A stretch of DNA of 64,000 nucleotides, taken from the NCBI RefSeq assembly GCF_026184235.1, contig NZ_CP110806.1, forward strand, positions 3,596,001-3,660,000. Direction: 5' to 3'. This DNA comes from Cellulomonas sp. S1-8. GTDB lineage: Bacteria > Actinomycetota > Actinomycetes > Actinomycetales > Cellulomonadaceae. The position numbers and the translations under genes were made by a program. This document shows, one piece after another, positions 1-10,155 of the stretch. Under the pieces are notes generated by a model, which was not told where the DNA came from, did not search any database, and saw nothing but the letters and a program-made list of their open reading frames with translations. Every line of letters begins with the position of its first letter. Within the stretch, counting starts at the first letter, position 1.

Positions 1-765
1 GTCGTGCAGGTCCCGCTCGATCCGGCGCAGCTCGCCGGCCGCGTCGTCGACGGTCTGCCGCCGCGAGGCCGCGAGGTCCTGGACGCGCTGCTCCAGCAGC
101 TCCTGCCTGCCGGGCGACAGCAGCGCAGCGTCCACGTCGGCGCGCACCCGGCCCAGCGCGTCCCCGTACCGCCACCACGTCCCGCCCGCGAGCACCGCCC
201 CGGCGGCGAGGGCCAGGACCCCGGGCACCGCCAGGTCGACGGTCGCGGGCAGCACGATCGCGAGGACGACCGCCGCGATCGCGACCAGCGGCAGCAGCAC
301 GACGGCGGCGCTGATCAGCGCGCCTCCCGTGGCCGCGACGCCGAGCCAGCCGAGCAGCCGCCACGTGTCGGTCTGCTGCAACCGGCGCCAGCCGGGGCGC
401 AGCGGCTCGACGCCGGTGGCCATGAGCCCGACCGTGTCGGGGGTCGCGCCCAGCGCGGTGCCGGCCACGTGCAGCGCGTCCGTGTGGAGCCGACTGAACC
501 AGTCGGGTCGGGTGGGGTGCGGGTCGTCCGTCCGGAGCGAGAGCAGCGGCACCGGACGGCCGGTCGCCCCCTCCGCGAGCCGGCGGTGCGCCCGGGCCAC
601 GCCGTGCACGGCCGTCAGCACGGCCTGCAGCATCGGCAGCCCCACGGCCACGGCCACGAGCGCCAGGCTCACCACGGTCGCCACGACGAGCAGCGCGCAC
701 GGCGCCCAGAGCAGGACCAGGAGGACGGACCTGCCGGTGGCCGCCCAGGGAGCTCGTCGTCGCAT
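1..765 (-). CDS. Sensor histidine kinase, N-terminal part (cut by window start)
   Basis: Reading starts at the ATG at 765 and runs off the window at base 1 after 255 codons. The first third has hydrophobic stretches (about residues 14-45, then a long pair near 150-200) separated by a soluble loop, which fits a membrane sensor domain. The last visible residues, RRIERDLHD, match the H-box of HisKA_3 (NarL/DegS-type) kinases, so the phospho-acceptor would be His254. The ATPase domain lies outside the window. The partner response regulator is not seen; in this family it usually follows the kinase. The call rests on the H-box and the layout; the signal sensed is unknown. Confidence 0.75.
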   Translation of the reverse strand, partial: MRRRAPWAATGRSVLLVLLWAPCALLVVATVVSLALVAVAVGLPMLQAVLTAVHGVARAHRRLAEGATGRPVPLLSLRTDDPHPTRPDWFSRLHTDALHVAGTALGATPDTVGLMATGVEPLRPGWRRLQQTDTWRLLGWLGVAATGGALISAAVVLLPLVAIAAVVLAIVLPATVDLAVPGVLALAAGAVLAGGTWWRYGDALGRVRADVDAALLSPGRQELLEQRVQDLAASRRQTVDDAAGELRRIERDLHD

Positions 766-904
766 GCCACCATCCTGGCCGCCGCGGGGGGCGCTGTCGG
801 TGGTGCCAGGTCCACCATCGGTCGGGGTCCTGGCACTCCTGACCTGCACGGTGGTGCCGGGCCACCGTGGACGTCGAGAAGTCCCGCCACCTCAGGAGGC
901 CACC

Positions 905-3066
905 GTGCCCGTCCACCGACCCACCCCCACGTCGCGCCTCGCGGTCCGCGTGGCCCGCTGGAGCGCCACCCATCCGGCCCGCGCGATCGTCGGGTGGTTC
1001 ACCCTCGTCGTCGTGTGCGCCGCCCTGACCGTCCTGGTGCCGACGCAGGAGATCGAGGACGCCGACCACGAGATCGGGGGGTCGGGCCGCGCCGCCGCCT
1101 GGGTCGCGGAGGCCGGCCTGACCGAGGCCGACCACGAGCTCGTGCTGCTCGCGCCGGCGGGTGACGGCGGAGCGGCCGACCTCGACGCCGGTGCGCGTGG
1201 CGTCGTCGCAGCGCTCGCCGGGGAGCCGGGCGTGGCCCGCGTCGACGAGCCCGTGCGCGCCCCGGACGGATCCGCGGTGCTGGTCTCGGTCGAGCTCGAG
1301 GCCGGGGTCGACGACGTCACGGACCTGCAGCGCGCCGTCGCGGACGTCGCGGAGCAGCACCCGGGCTCACCGTCGACCAGGCCGGGGACGTCTCGCTCGA
1401 CGACGCGATCGACGAGCGCGTCGGCGAGGACCTCGTCTCCGCCGAGGTGGTCTCGCTGCCGGTGACGCTGGGCCTGATGCTGCTGGCGTTCGGCGCCCTC
1501 GTCGCGGCCGGGATCCCCGTCCTGCTCGCCGTGTCCAGCGTCGCCGCGACGCTGGGGATCTCCGCCGTGCTGTCCCACGTCGTCCCGGCGGACCCGACCG
1601 TCGCGAGCATGATCGTGCTCATCGGCATGGCGGTCGGCGTCGACTACACGCTCTTCTACCTCAAGCGCGAGCGCGAGGAACGTGCCCGGGGACGCACCAC
1701 GCTCGACGCCGTCGAGATCGCGGCCGAGACGTCCGGGCACGCGATCGTCGTGTCCGGGATCGCCGTGATCGTGTCCCTGGGCTCGCTGTACCTGCTGCAG
1801 CTCGCGACGTTCACGTCCCTGGCGACGGGCGCCGTCGTCGTCGTCGCGGTGTCGGTGGTGGGCTCGATCACCGTGCTGCCGGCGCTGCTGGTGGCGCTCG
1901 GACGCTGGGTCGACCGTCCGCGCGTGCCGCTGCTGTGGCGGCTGCAGCGCCGCATCGGCCCCGGCGGGATCAGCCGCCGGGTCCTGGCACCCGCAGTGCG
2001 CCACCCGCTGGCGGCCGTGCTCGTCGCGGGCGTCGCGTGCCTCGTCGTCGCGGCACCCGCCCTGGGCCTGCGGCTGCACGGGCCCGACCTCGGCACGCTC
2101 CCGCCCGACCTGCCCGAGGTGCGCACGCTCACCCGGGTCGCCGACACCTTCCCGTCGCAGGGCTCGACGCTGGACGTCGTGGTGCGCGGCCCGGTCGCCC
2201 AGTCCGAGGACGTCGTGGCGGCCCTGCGGTCCCTCGAGGTGACGGCGGTGGGCTCCGGCCGCTTCCAGGACCTCGGCGTCGCCGCGCTGACGTCGGCCGA
2301 CGACGGGCGCACCCACGTGCTGACGCTCGCGGTGCCGCTGGAAGGCGCCGACCCGGCCCTCGACGACGTGGTGCGGGACCTGCGGGACGACCTGGTGCCC
2401 GCCGCGCTCGAGGGCCTCGCCGTCGAGCACGCCGTCGGGGGTGCGCCCGCGTACGACCTCGACCACACCGAGCGGCAGTCGCAGCTGATGCCGTGGGTGA
2501 TCGGCATCGTGCTGCTGCTCACCTGGGTGACGATGGCGGTCGCGTTCCGCAGCACGTCCGTCGCCCTGCTCTCCACCGTGCTCAACCTGCTGTCGGTGGG
2601 CGTCGCCTTCGGGGTGCTGCGGATGGTCTTCCAGGAGGGGTGGCTGTCTGGTCCGCTGGGCTTCACCAGCCCGGGGTTCGTCATCGACTGGGTGCCGCTG
2701 TTCGTCATGGTGATCCTGGTCGGGCTGTCGATGGACTACCACGTCTTCGTGCTCAGCCGGGTGCGGGAACGCATCGGCCAGGGCGTGGCGACCCGGACCG
2801 CGGTGCGCGAGGGCATCGGGGACTCGGCCGGGGTGATCACGAGCGCCGCCGCGGTGATGGTGGCGGTGTTCGCGATCTTCGCGACGCTGAGCATGCTCGA
2901 GCTGAAGATGATGGGCGTGGCGCTGGCCGTGGCGGTCCTGGTCGACGCCACCGTCATCCGGCTGGTGCTGCTGCCGGGGCTGCTCACACTCCTCGGCGAC
3001 CGCGTGTGGCGTCGGAGCCTGCCCGCACCGGCCCCGGCCGAGCCCCGCCCCCTCGTCCCGGCCTAG
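905..3066 (+). pseudogene. MMPL/RND-family transporter, frameshifted
   Basis: A GTG at 905 follows an AGGAGG ribosome site at 893-898. The first frame encodes an N-terminal membrane helix (THPARAIVGWFTLVVVC) and the first soluble loop. Near 1361-1366 the homologous reading moves to another frame, which carries the remaining hydrophobic segments and MMPL signatures such as GMAVGVDYTLFYLKRERE and GLSMDYHVFVLSRVRE. Adding one base to the GGG run at 1363-1365 would give one protein of about 720 aa, a normal length for actinobacterial MMPL proteins. The family moves lipids or drugs with the proton gradient. The cause could be a true one-base deletion or an assembly error. Codon use is normal on both sides of the break. 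Confidence 0.8.
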
Positions 3067-3106
3067 CGCCACCCGCACCCCGCCCCACCCCGCCCTCCCC
3101 CGTCGC

Positions 3107-3141
3107 GAGTGAGCAGTCCAGCTCGACCGGATCGCTCTCTC
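3107..3141. terminator. Imperfect hairpin between convergent genes
   Basis: The arms at 3107-3119 and 3129-3141 pair with three mismatches. They lie between the end of the MMPL gene (plus) and the end of glutamate dehydrogenase (minus), so a two-way terminator role fits. The arms resemble a degraded form of the 19-base unit at 13041-13174. Confidence 0.45.
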
Positions 3142-3178
3142 GGCGGGGAGGGTCGGGGGGTGGGGGTGGGTTCTCGGG

Positions 3179-4534
<1,356 letters not shown>

Positions 4535-4630
4535 TCAGCGAGGACGGTGAGCGTCGAGCGTAGGCTCCCGGACGGGGCACCGGCGCCACGTCCGACCCGT
4601 GGTCGGTGCCCGGCCCGGCCCCGCACGCAC

Positions 4631-4677
4631 GACGAGGCCGCGGACACGCCCCCGTCCGGGGTGTCCGCGGCCTCGTC
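4631..4677 (-). terminator. Perfect 17-bp hairpin after the first GH6 gene
   Basis: The arms 4631-4647 and 4661-4677 are exact reverse complements with a 13-base loop. The hairpin lies about 90 bases downstream of the GH6 stop and before gdhA, so it probably ends the cellulase transcript. The rest of 4517-4767 shows no gene. Confidence 0.8.
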
Positions 4678-4767
4678 CTTCGGTGCGCCGGGCCAGGTCA
4701 GCGCCGGCCCGGCGCACCGGCGGGTGGGCGCGCCGTCACCGACGCGCCACCGACAGGCTCCTGCGCG

Positions 4768-6237
4768 TCACCACTTGGCGTTGCGCGCGAGCTCCAGAGC
4801 CATCGACTGCCACCAGGCGCCGGCCGACGGGCCGCCGTTGCAGGCACCGTCCGACTCACCGGGCAGCTTGACCCACAGCAGCGCGTCGAGCCCGCTGCCG
4901 TCGTTCACCTTGGTCGGACGCTCGCCGAGCGCTCGTCCGCTCGGGTTGCACCACTCGGAGCCGTTCGGGCCGTTGCCGTTGCGCGACGTGTCGATGATGA
5001 ACGTCTTGCCCCCGGTCAGGCGCGAGATCTCCTGGCCGTACGCCTTGGACTCCGCCGTCGTGCGGTAGTTCGACGTGTTGAGCGCGAAGCCGACCGCGTG
5101 GCTGAAGCCGATCCGCTGCAGGCGGTTGGCGGCCTCCGAGGCCGAGAGCCAGGCCGAGTGGCCGGCGTCGATGTAGACGCGGGCACCGGCGTCGGTCAGC
5201 GCCTCGGCGGCGTACTTGAGGAAGCCGACGCGGTCACCCTGGCCGGAGCAGTCACCCAGCTGGGCGAGCGCGTCGGGCTCGAGGACGACCCACGGGTTGC
5301 CCTGGATGCCCTGGGCGACCGTGTCGATCCAGCGGGCGTACTCGGACTCGGCGACCCCGCCGCCGGAGTGCGAGCCGCAGTCACGGCCGGGGATCGCGTA
5401 GACGACGAGCAGGGCGGTCGTGCCCGAGGCCTGCGCGGCACCGGTGATGTCCCGCACCTCCTGCTGGGCGTGCGCCGCGTCGTTCCAGTTGCCGACCCAG
5501 TAGGCCTGCGGCGTCAGCGCGATCTTCGCGAGCAGCGCCTTGTCGTTGCCGCCCGCGGCCTGCCAGGCGCGGTACGCCTGGTTGGTCGTGTCGATGTGGA
5601 ACCCGCCGGTGGGGACGGGCGTCGGCGTCACGGACGGCGTGGGGGTGGGGGTCGGCGTGGGGGTGGGCGTCGGCGTCGGGGTGGGCGTCGGCGTCGGGGT
5701 GGGCGTCGGGGTGGGCGTCGGCGTCGGGGTGGGCGTCGGCGTCGGCGTCACGGACGGCGTCGGCGTGGGGGTCGGCGTCGGGGTCGACGTCGGGCCGACG
5801 ACCGAGCCGGTGCACGTCGTGCCGTTGAGGGTGAAGCTCGTGGGCGTCGCGTTGCTGCCGCTCCACCCGCCGTTGAACCCGACCTGGACGGTCGCGCCGG
5901 TACCGACGGACCCGTTCCACGGCATGTTCGTGACGGTGACCTGCGAGCCGGAGGTGACGGCGTTGCCGTTCCACAGCTGCTGGATGGTCTGGCCGCTGGG
6001 GAACGCCCAGCGCAGCTCCCAGGACGACAGCGCGTCGCCCAGGTTCGTGACGGTGACAGCGGCACCGAAGCCGCCGGGCCACTGGCTCGTCACGGCGTAG
6101 TCGACGCGGCAGCCGGGGGCGGCCTGCGCCATGGTCGACGTGAGCGCGGTGACTCCTGCGGCCACGACCGCGCCGGCGGCGACAGCCGCGACGATCTTCC
6201 GTCTGGCGGTCGAGGCCACCTGCGTGCGGGGGGACAT
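4768..6237 (-). CDS. Secreted GH6 endoglucanase with CBM2 and Pro-Thr linker (CenA-like)
   Basis: The 489-aa protein starts MSPRTQVAS with a basic signal peptide (about residues 1-40, ending near AQA|APGC). Next come a family-2 cellulose-binding module (about 41-147, opening [17 protein letters not shown]), a Pro-Thr linker (about 150-200) and a GH6 catalytic domain to the C-terminus. GH6 motifs with the functional aspartates are present: [22 protein letters not shown] and [10 protein letters not shown]. The order and sequence closely follow Cellulomonas fimi CenA, an inverting endo-beta-1,4-glucanase. It should be exported and cut internal bonds in cellulose. The upstream region carries paired sites shared with the next GH6 gene. 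The exact linker length may be uncertain because it is repetitive. Confidence 0.95.
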   Translation of the reverse strand: MSPRTQVASTARRKIVAAVAAGAVVAAGVTALTSTMAQAAPGCRVDYAVTSQWPGGFGAAVTVTNLGDALSSWELRWAFPSGQTIQQLWNGNAVTSGSQVTVTNMPWNGSVGTGATVQVGFNGGWSGSNATPTSFTLNGTTCTGSVVGPTSTPTPTPTPTPSVTPTPTPTPTPTPTPTPTPTPTPTPTPTPTPTPTPTPTPSVTPTPVPTGGFHIDTTNQAYRAWQAAGGNDKALLAKIALTPQAYWVGNWNDAAHAQQEVRDITGAAQASGTTALLVVYAIPGRDCGSHSGGGVAESEYARWIDTVAQGIQGNPWVVLEPDALAQLGDCSGQGDRVGFLKYAAEALTDAGARVYIDAGHSAWLSASEAANRLQRIGFSHAVGFALNTSNYRTTAESKAYGQEISRLTGGKTFIIDTSRNGNGPNGSEWCNPSGRALGERPTKVNDGSGLDALLWVKLPGESDGACNGGPSAGAWWQSMALELARNAKW

Positions 6238-6390
6238 GGACTCTCCTCGTGTCGGTCAGCCTGTAGCGCGTCGGGGATCGGCGAACGCCGTCGACGCGCC
6301 CGGGACGGGCGTCGTCGTCGACGCCTGTCCCGGACGACCCCCCGATCACACCTGAGGGCAGCGGGTGATGGCGAGCCGACGGCCGATCCC

Positions 6391-6432
6391 TAATCGTTTC
6401 GACATCACGCCCGATGCCGTCGAATCGCTTCC
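6391..6432. promoter_or_regulatory. Paired LacI-type operator-like sites upstream of first GH6
   Basis: Two boxes lie about 150 bases before the GH6 start: taatcgtttcga at 6391-6402 and tcgaatcgcttcc at 6420-6432. Both have the central CG with flanking A/T typical of LacI-family operators, the family that includes CelR/CebR cellulose regulators. The same two boxes recur with identical 29-base offset at 8111 and 8140 before the second GH6 gene. Repressor identity is an inference. Confidence 0.45.
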
Positions 6433-6488
6433 TTGGCGGTCGCGCTCCCACGCTCGGGGACGAGCGGGCCTCGACCGTCCAGCACTCC

Positions 6489-6527
6489 GGCATGCGTGGG
6501 CCGGGGCGCGCCCGGCCCACGCATGCC
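6489..6527 (-). terminator. Perfect 17-bp hairpin after the second GH6 gene
   Basis: The arms 6489-6505 and 6511-6527 are exact reverse complements with a five-base loop, and can extend further through a two-base bulge. It lies 18 bases past the stop of the second GH6 gene. Together with the operator-like pair it accounts for most of the 307-base gap 6238-6544. Confidence 0.85.
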
Positions 6528-6544
6528 TCGGAGTCACTCCCTCG

Positions 6545-7960
6545 TCACCACTTCGCGTTGCGCGCGAGCTCCAACGCCATCGCCTGCCACCAGGCGCCGG
6601 CGGACGGGCCGCCGTTGCACGTGCCGTCCGACTCGCCGGGCCGCTTGACCCACAGCAGCGCGTCGAGACCGCTGCCGTCGTTCACCTTGGTGGGACGCTC
6701 ACCCAGAGCACGGCCGCTCGGGTTGCACCACTCGCTACCCGTCGCGCCGTTGCCGTTGCGGGAGGTGTCGATGACGAACCGCTTGCCGCCGGTCAGCTGG
6801 GAGATCTGCTGGCCGTAGGCCTTGGCCTCCGCCGTCGTCCGGTAGTTCGACACGTTGAGCGAGAACCCGACCGCGTCGGTGAACCCGATCCGGTTGAGGC
6901 GGTTGGCAGCCTCGGACGCCGAGAGCCACGCCGAGTTGCCCGCGTCGATGTAGACACGCGCACCCTTGGCCGTCAACGACTTCGCGGCGTACTGCAGGAA
7001 GCCGACGCGGTCGCCCTGGCCGTTGCAGTCACCGAGCTGCGCGAGCGCATCGGGCTCGAGGATCACCCAGGGGTTGCCCTGGATTCCGGCCGCGACGGTG
7101 TCGATCCACCGCGCGTACTCGGACGTCGAGACACCGCCACCCGAGTACGAGCCGCAGTCACGACCCGGGATCGCGTAGACGACGATCTGCGCCGTCTTGC
7201 CGGCGGCGCGGGCGCGGCCGGTGTAGTCGCGCACCTGCTGCTGCGTGACGGCGGCCGTCGACCAGTCGCCGATCCACAGCGCCTGCGGCGTCTGCGCGAT
7301 CTTCGCGAGGAGCGCCTTGTCGTTGCCCGACGCGGCCTGCCAGGCGGCGTACGCGGCCGTCGTGGGGTCGACGTAGAAGTCACCGCTGGGCTGCGGCTGC
7401 TGCGTCGGCTGCTGCGTGGGCTGCTGCGTCGGCTGCTGCGTCGGCTGCTGCGTCGGCTGCTGGGTCGGCTGCTGCGTCGGCTGCTGGGTCGGCTGCTGCG
7501 TGGGCTGCTGCGTCGGCCCGGTCACCGAGCCCGTGCACGTCGTGCCGTTCAACGTGAAGGACGTCGGAGCACCGTTGCTCCCGCTCCACGAGCCGTTGAA
7601 GCCGACCTGCACGGTGGCGTTGGTGCCGAGGTTCCCGTTCCAGGCGACGTTCTTGACCGAGACCTGCGAGCCGGACGTCGTGACGGTGCCGTTCCAGAGC
7701 TGCTGGACGGACTGGCCGTTCGGGAAGGTCCAGCGCAGGTCCCACGACGACACGGCGTCGCCCAGGTTGGTGACGGTCACGCTGCCGCCGAAGCCGCCGG
7801 ACCACTGGCTGGTGACGGCGTAGGCGACGCGGCAGCCGGCGGCCGCCGTCGCGGCGGTGGCTGTGAGGGCGGTGACTCCGGCAGCGACGACCGCGCTCGC
7901 GGCGAGCGCCGCGACGATCCTGCGCCCGGTGGCGGGTGCCACCTTCGTACGTGGGGACAT
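6545..7960 (-). CDS. Secreted GH6 endoglucanase with CBM2 and PTQQ-repeat linker
   Basis: This 471-aa protein is a tandem duplicate of its downstream neighbour, with the same order: signal peptide (1 to about 38), CBM2 (GCRVAYAVTSQWSGGFG onward), linker and GH6 domain. GH6 active-site motifs [22 protein letters not shown] and WVKRPGESDG are intact. The linker differs: instead of Pro-Thr alternation it is about ten copies of a PTQQ tetrapeptide. Upstream sites and their spacing match those of the other copy, so the duplication included the promoter. The two enzymes should be co-regulated and act on cellulose outside the cell; different linkers may change reach or protease resistance. Confidence 0.95.
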   Translation of the reverse strand: MSPRTKVAPATGRRIVAALAASAVVAAGVTALTATAATAAAGCRVAYAVTSQWSGGFGGSVTVTNLGDAVSSWDLRWTFPNGQSVQQLWNGTVTTSGSQVSVKNVAWNGNLGTNATVQVGFNGSWSGSNGAPTSFTLNGTTCTGSVTGPTQQPTQQPTQQPTQQPTQQPTQQPTQQPTQQPTQQPTQQPQPSGDFYVDPTTAAYAAWQAASGNDKALLAKIAQTPQALWIGDWSTAAVTQQQVRDYTGRARAAGKTAQIVVYAIPGRDCGSYSGGGVSTSEYARWIDTVAAGIQGNPWVILEPDALAQLGDCNGQGDRVGFLQYAAKSLTAKGARVYIDAGNSAWLSASEAANRLNRIGFTDAVGFSLNVSNYRTTAEAKAYGQQISQLTGGKRFVIDTSRNGNGATGSEWCNPSGRALGERPTKVNDGSGLDALLWVKRPGESDGTCNGGPSAGAWWQAMALELARNAKW

Positions 7961-8110
7961 GGGCTCTCCTCGGTTCGGGGTCGGCGGGCGGGACGTCGGA
8001 GGGACGCGCGCCGTGCTGACCTACCCGGGGCATGGGCAGCGACGCCGTCCCCGGACGACTCGCTGATCACACCCGAGCGCGGTGCGTGATGCGACCGCAT
8101 CGGGATCACC

Positions 8111-8152
8111 TAAACGTTTGCGGTTGATGGCGCCCCACGTCGAACCGCTTCC
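8111..8152. promoter_or_regulatory. Paired LacI-type operator-like sites upstream of second GH6
   Basis: Boxes taaacgtttgcg (8111-8122) and tcgaaccgcttcc (8140-8152) stand about 150 bases before the start codon. The first contains the palindrome AAACGTTT. Positions, order and 29-base offset match the pair at 6391 and 6420. They probably bind the same LacI-type regulator. Confidence 0.5.
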
Positions 8153-8190
8153 GCCCGCAGCACGCTCCTCACCACGTCCGTTCGCGCCTC

Positions 8191-9243
8191 TCACGGACGC
8201 GGTGCCCCCGGCCCACGCAGGCCGCGGTGGTACTCCCGCGTCACCCGCTTCCACCGCGATCGCTCCGCCGCCGCCAGGCGGGCGTCGGAACGGCGCGCCT
8301 GGTACGCCGCCTCCCGCGCCAGCCGGCGCCAGCTCGTGAGCCGCCGCTCGGGCAGGTCGCCGTTCTCGACCGCCTCGCGCACCGCGCACCCCGGCTCCAC
8401 CTGGTGCGCGCAGTCGGCGAAGCGGCAGCGCTCCGCGAACCCGGCGACGTCGGCGAACGTCGTCGCGAGCGCGCCGGCCTCGGCGACCATCCCGACGCCG
8501 CGCACACCGGGGGTGTCCACGAGCACGGCACCGCCCGCGAGCGGGACCAGCTCCCGGTGGGTCGTCGTGTGCCGCCCGCGCCCGTCGGCGCGGCTACCGC
8601 CCGTCGCCATGACCTCACGTCCCGCGAGCGCGTTGACCAGGCTCGACTTGCCCGCACCCGACGGCCCGACCGCGACGAGTGCGACCCCCGGCGCCAGCAG
8701 CGCCCGCACCGGGTCGAGCCCCGCGCCGTCGAGGACGCTGACGGCGTGCACGTCGACACCGATCGCGACCTGGGCGACCTGCGCGGCCATGCCGTCGGGG
8801 TCGGGCACGAGGTCGGCCTTGGTGAGCACGACGACGGGCCGGGCGCCCGACCGCCAGGCCAGGGTGAGCAGCCGCTCCACGCGTCCCAGGTCGGGCTCGG
8901 GGTCCAGGTGCTCCACGACGAGCACGACGTCGACGTTCGCCGCGACGACCTGCTCGAGCGACGTGCGTCCCGCCGAGTCGCGCACCAGCGAGCTGCGCCG
9001 CTCGTGCACGGCGCTCGCCTGCCACAGGCTGCCGCGGCGCACGTCCACGACGTCGCCCACCGTCGGCGGCACGCGCGTGCCGTCGGGCAGCGGCAGCAGG
9101 CCGTCGCGCGGCAGGTCGACACGGTGCGCCGCGGCGCCCAGGTCGTCGTCGGGGACGACGAGCAGCGCGCCACGGTCCGCCCGCACGACGCGGGCGCGCA
9201 GCGGCGCGGCGTCGTCGGGTGGGAAGGCGGCGGGCTGGGTCAC
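8191..9243 (-). CDS. rsgA: Small ribosomal subunit biogenesis GTPase RsgA
   Basis: The 350-aa protein has the circularly permuted GTPase order of RsgA/YjeQ. An N-terminal OB-fold-like region comes first, then the G4 motif TKAD, the later P-loop GPSGAGKSSL and the G3 motif DTPG, and last a zinc-binding segment with Cys-Cys-His-Cys spacing (CRFADCAHQVEPGC). RsgA acts in late maturation of the 30S subunit. The ATG at 9243 opens MTQPAAFPPDD. It is a single gene; its downstream neighbour on the same strand is the second GH6 gene with its own promoter region. Confidence 0.95.
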   Translation of the reverse strand: MTQPAAFPPDDAAPLRARVVRADRGALLVVPDDDLGAAAHRVDLPRDGLLPLPDGTRVPPTVGDVVDVRRGSLWQASAVHERRSSLVRDSAGRTSLEQVVAANVDVVLVVEHLDPEPDLGRVERLLTLAWRSGARPVVVLTKADLVPDPDGMAAQVAQVAIGVDVHAVSVLDGAGLDPVRALLAPGVALVAVGPSGAGKSSLVNALAGREVMATGGSRADGRGRHTTTHRELVPLAGGAVLVDTPGVRGVGMVAEAGALATTFADVAGFAERCRFADCAHQVEPGCAVREAVENGDLPERRLTSWRRLAREAAYQARRSDARLAAAERSRWKRVTREYHRGLRGPGAPRP

Positions 9244-9320
9244 ACCTCGACGGTAGGTCGGCGGTCGGCGCGTGGCACCGGATTAATCGCGACCGGGACG
9301 CCGCCGCCGACGGCCCGCGG

Positions 9321-10121
9321 TCAGCCGTCCGGGTAGGCCGGCCCGCCTGGTACCCCGAACGCCTCCTCGAGCGAGCCGATGCCCTTCTCACGCAGGTGGG
9401 CGGTGAGCTCGCGGCCCACCCAGCGCAGGTGCCAGCCCTCCGGCGCGTACCCGGTGACGCCCGTGTTCTGCTCGGTGTACCGCACGACGAACCCGAACTC
9501 CCCCGCGTGCTCGGCGAGCCAGACGCCCTCGACGGTCCGGGCGAAGCACGTCTGGAAGCTGCAGCCCGGGTCGGAGCCGGACTCGATGTCCACCGCGAGG
9601 CCCGTCTGGTGCTCGGAGAACCCGGGGCGGGCCGAGTAGCGCTCGGCGTGCGCGAACCCGCGGCGGGCCTCGATGGCGCCCCGCGCCGACGCCTGCTCCG
9701 CGTACGACCGGTAGCCGCTGCCGACGACGAGCTGCGCGCCCGCGGCCTGCGCGGCACCGACCATGGCCGCCAGGTCTGCCTGCACCGCGGTCCGCACGAA
9801 GGCACCGCTGACGTCGACCAGGTCGGGGGGCTCGTAGCCCTCGGCGATCGGGCGCTGCTTGTTGACGATCACCCACGGGCTCGTCGGGTCGCTGGTGGAG
9901 TGCTGCGCGAGGTCGAACGTGGGTGTGGGCGTGGGCCGCGGGGCGAACGAGGGGACGGTGATCGCCTCGTCCCACGGCACCACCTCGGTGAGGCCCTGGA
10001 AGCGGGCCTGCTCGCCTGTGGACAGCTCGGTCCACAGTCCCGTGGCCGCACCGCCGACCGCGAGCACGGCGACGACCGCCAGGACGGCGAGCGCGACGGT
10101 GCGCCAAGGGCGAGGCCTCAT
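9321..10121 (-). CDS. M15 (VanY-like) D-alanyl-D-alanine carboxypeptidase, membrane-anchored
   Basis: This 266-aa protein begins with a basic stretch and one hydrophobic helix (about residues 7-30), followed by a Pro-Thr-rich segment, so it is likely anchored to or exported across the membrane. The M15B metallopeptidase core has SGYRSYAEQ, then the zinc-ligand motifs SEHQTGLAVDI (His and Asp) and GWHLRWVG (His). It should trim the terminal D-Ala from peptidoglycan stem peptides. It lies between rsgA and an RNase gene on the same strand and seems independently transcribed. No other vancomycin-resistance gene is nearby, so a role in ordinary wall turnover is the simplest view. Confidence 0.9.
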   Translation of the reverse strand: MRPRPWRTVALAVLAVVAVLAVGGAATGLWTELSTGEQARFQGLTEVVPWDEAITVPSFAPRPTPTPTFDLAQHSTSDPTSPWVIVNKQRPIAEGYEPPDLVDVSGAFVRTAVQADLAAMVGAAQAAGAQLVVGSGYRSYAEQASARGAIEARRGFAHAERYSARPGFSEHQTGLAVDIESGSDPGCSFQTCFARTVEGVWLAEHAGEFGFVVRYTEQNTGVTGYAPEGWHLRWVGRELTAHLREKGIGSLEEAFGVPGGPAYPDG

Positions 10122-10155
10122 GGACGCGATGGTAGGGCGAAAGCGGACGAATCGG

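Noticed and set aside
5610..5800. CRISPR-like short repeats
   Set aside because: They encode the Pro-Thr linker of the GH6 protein in frame; no unique spacers. The same applies to 7385-7520 (PTQQ linker).
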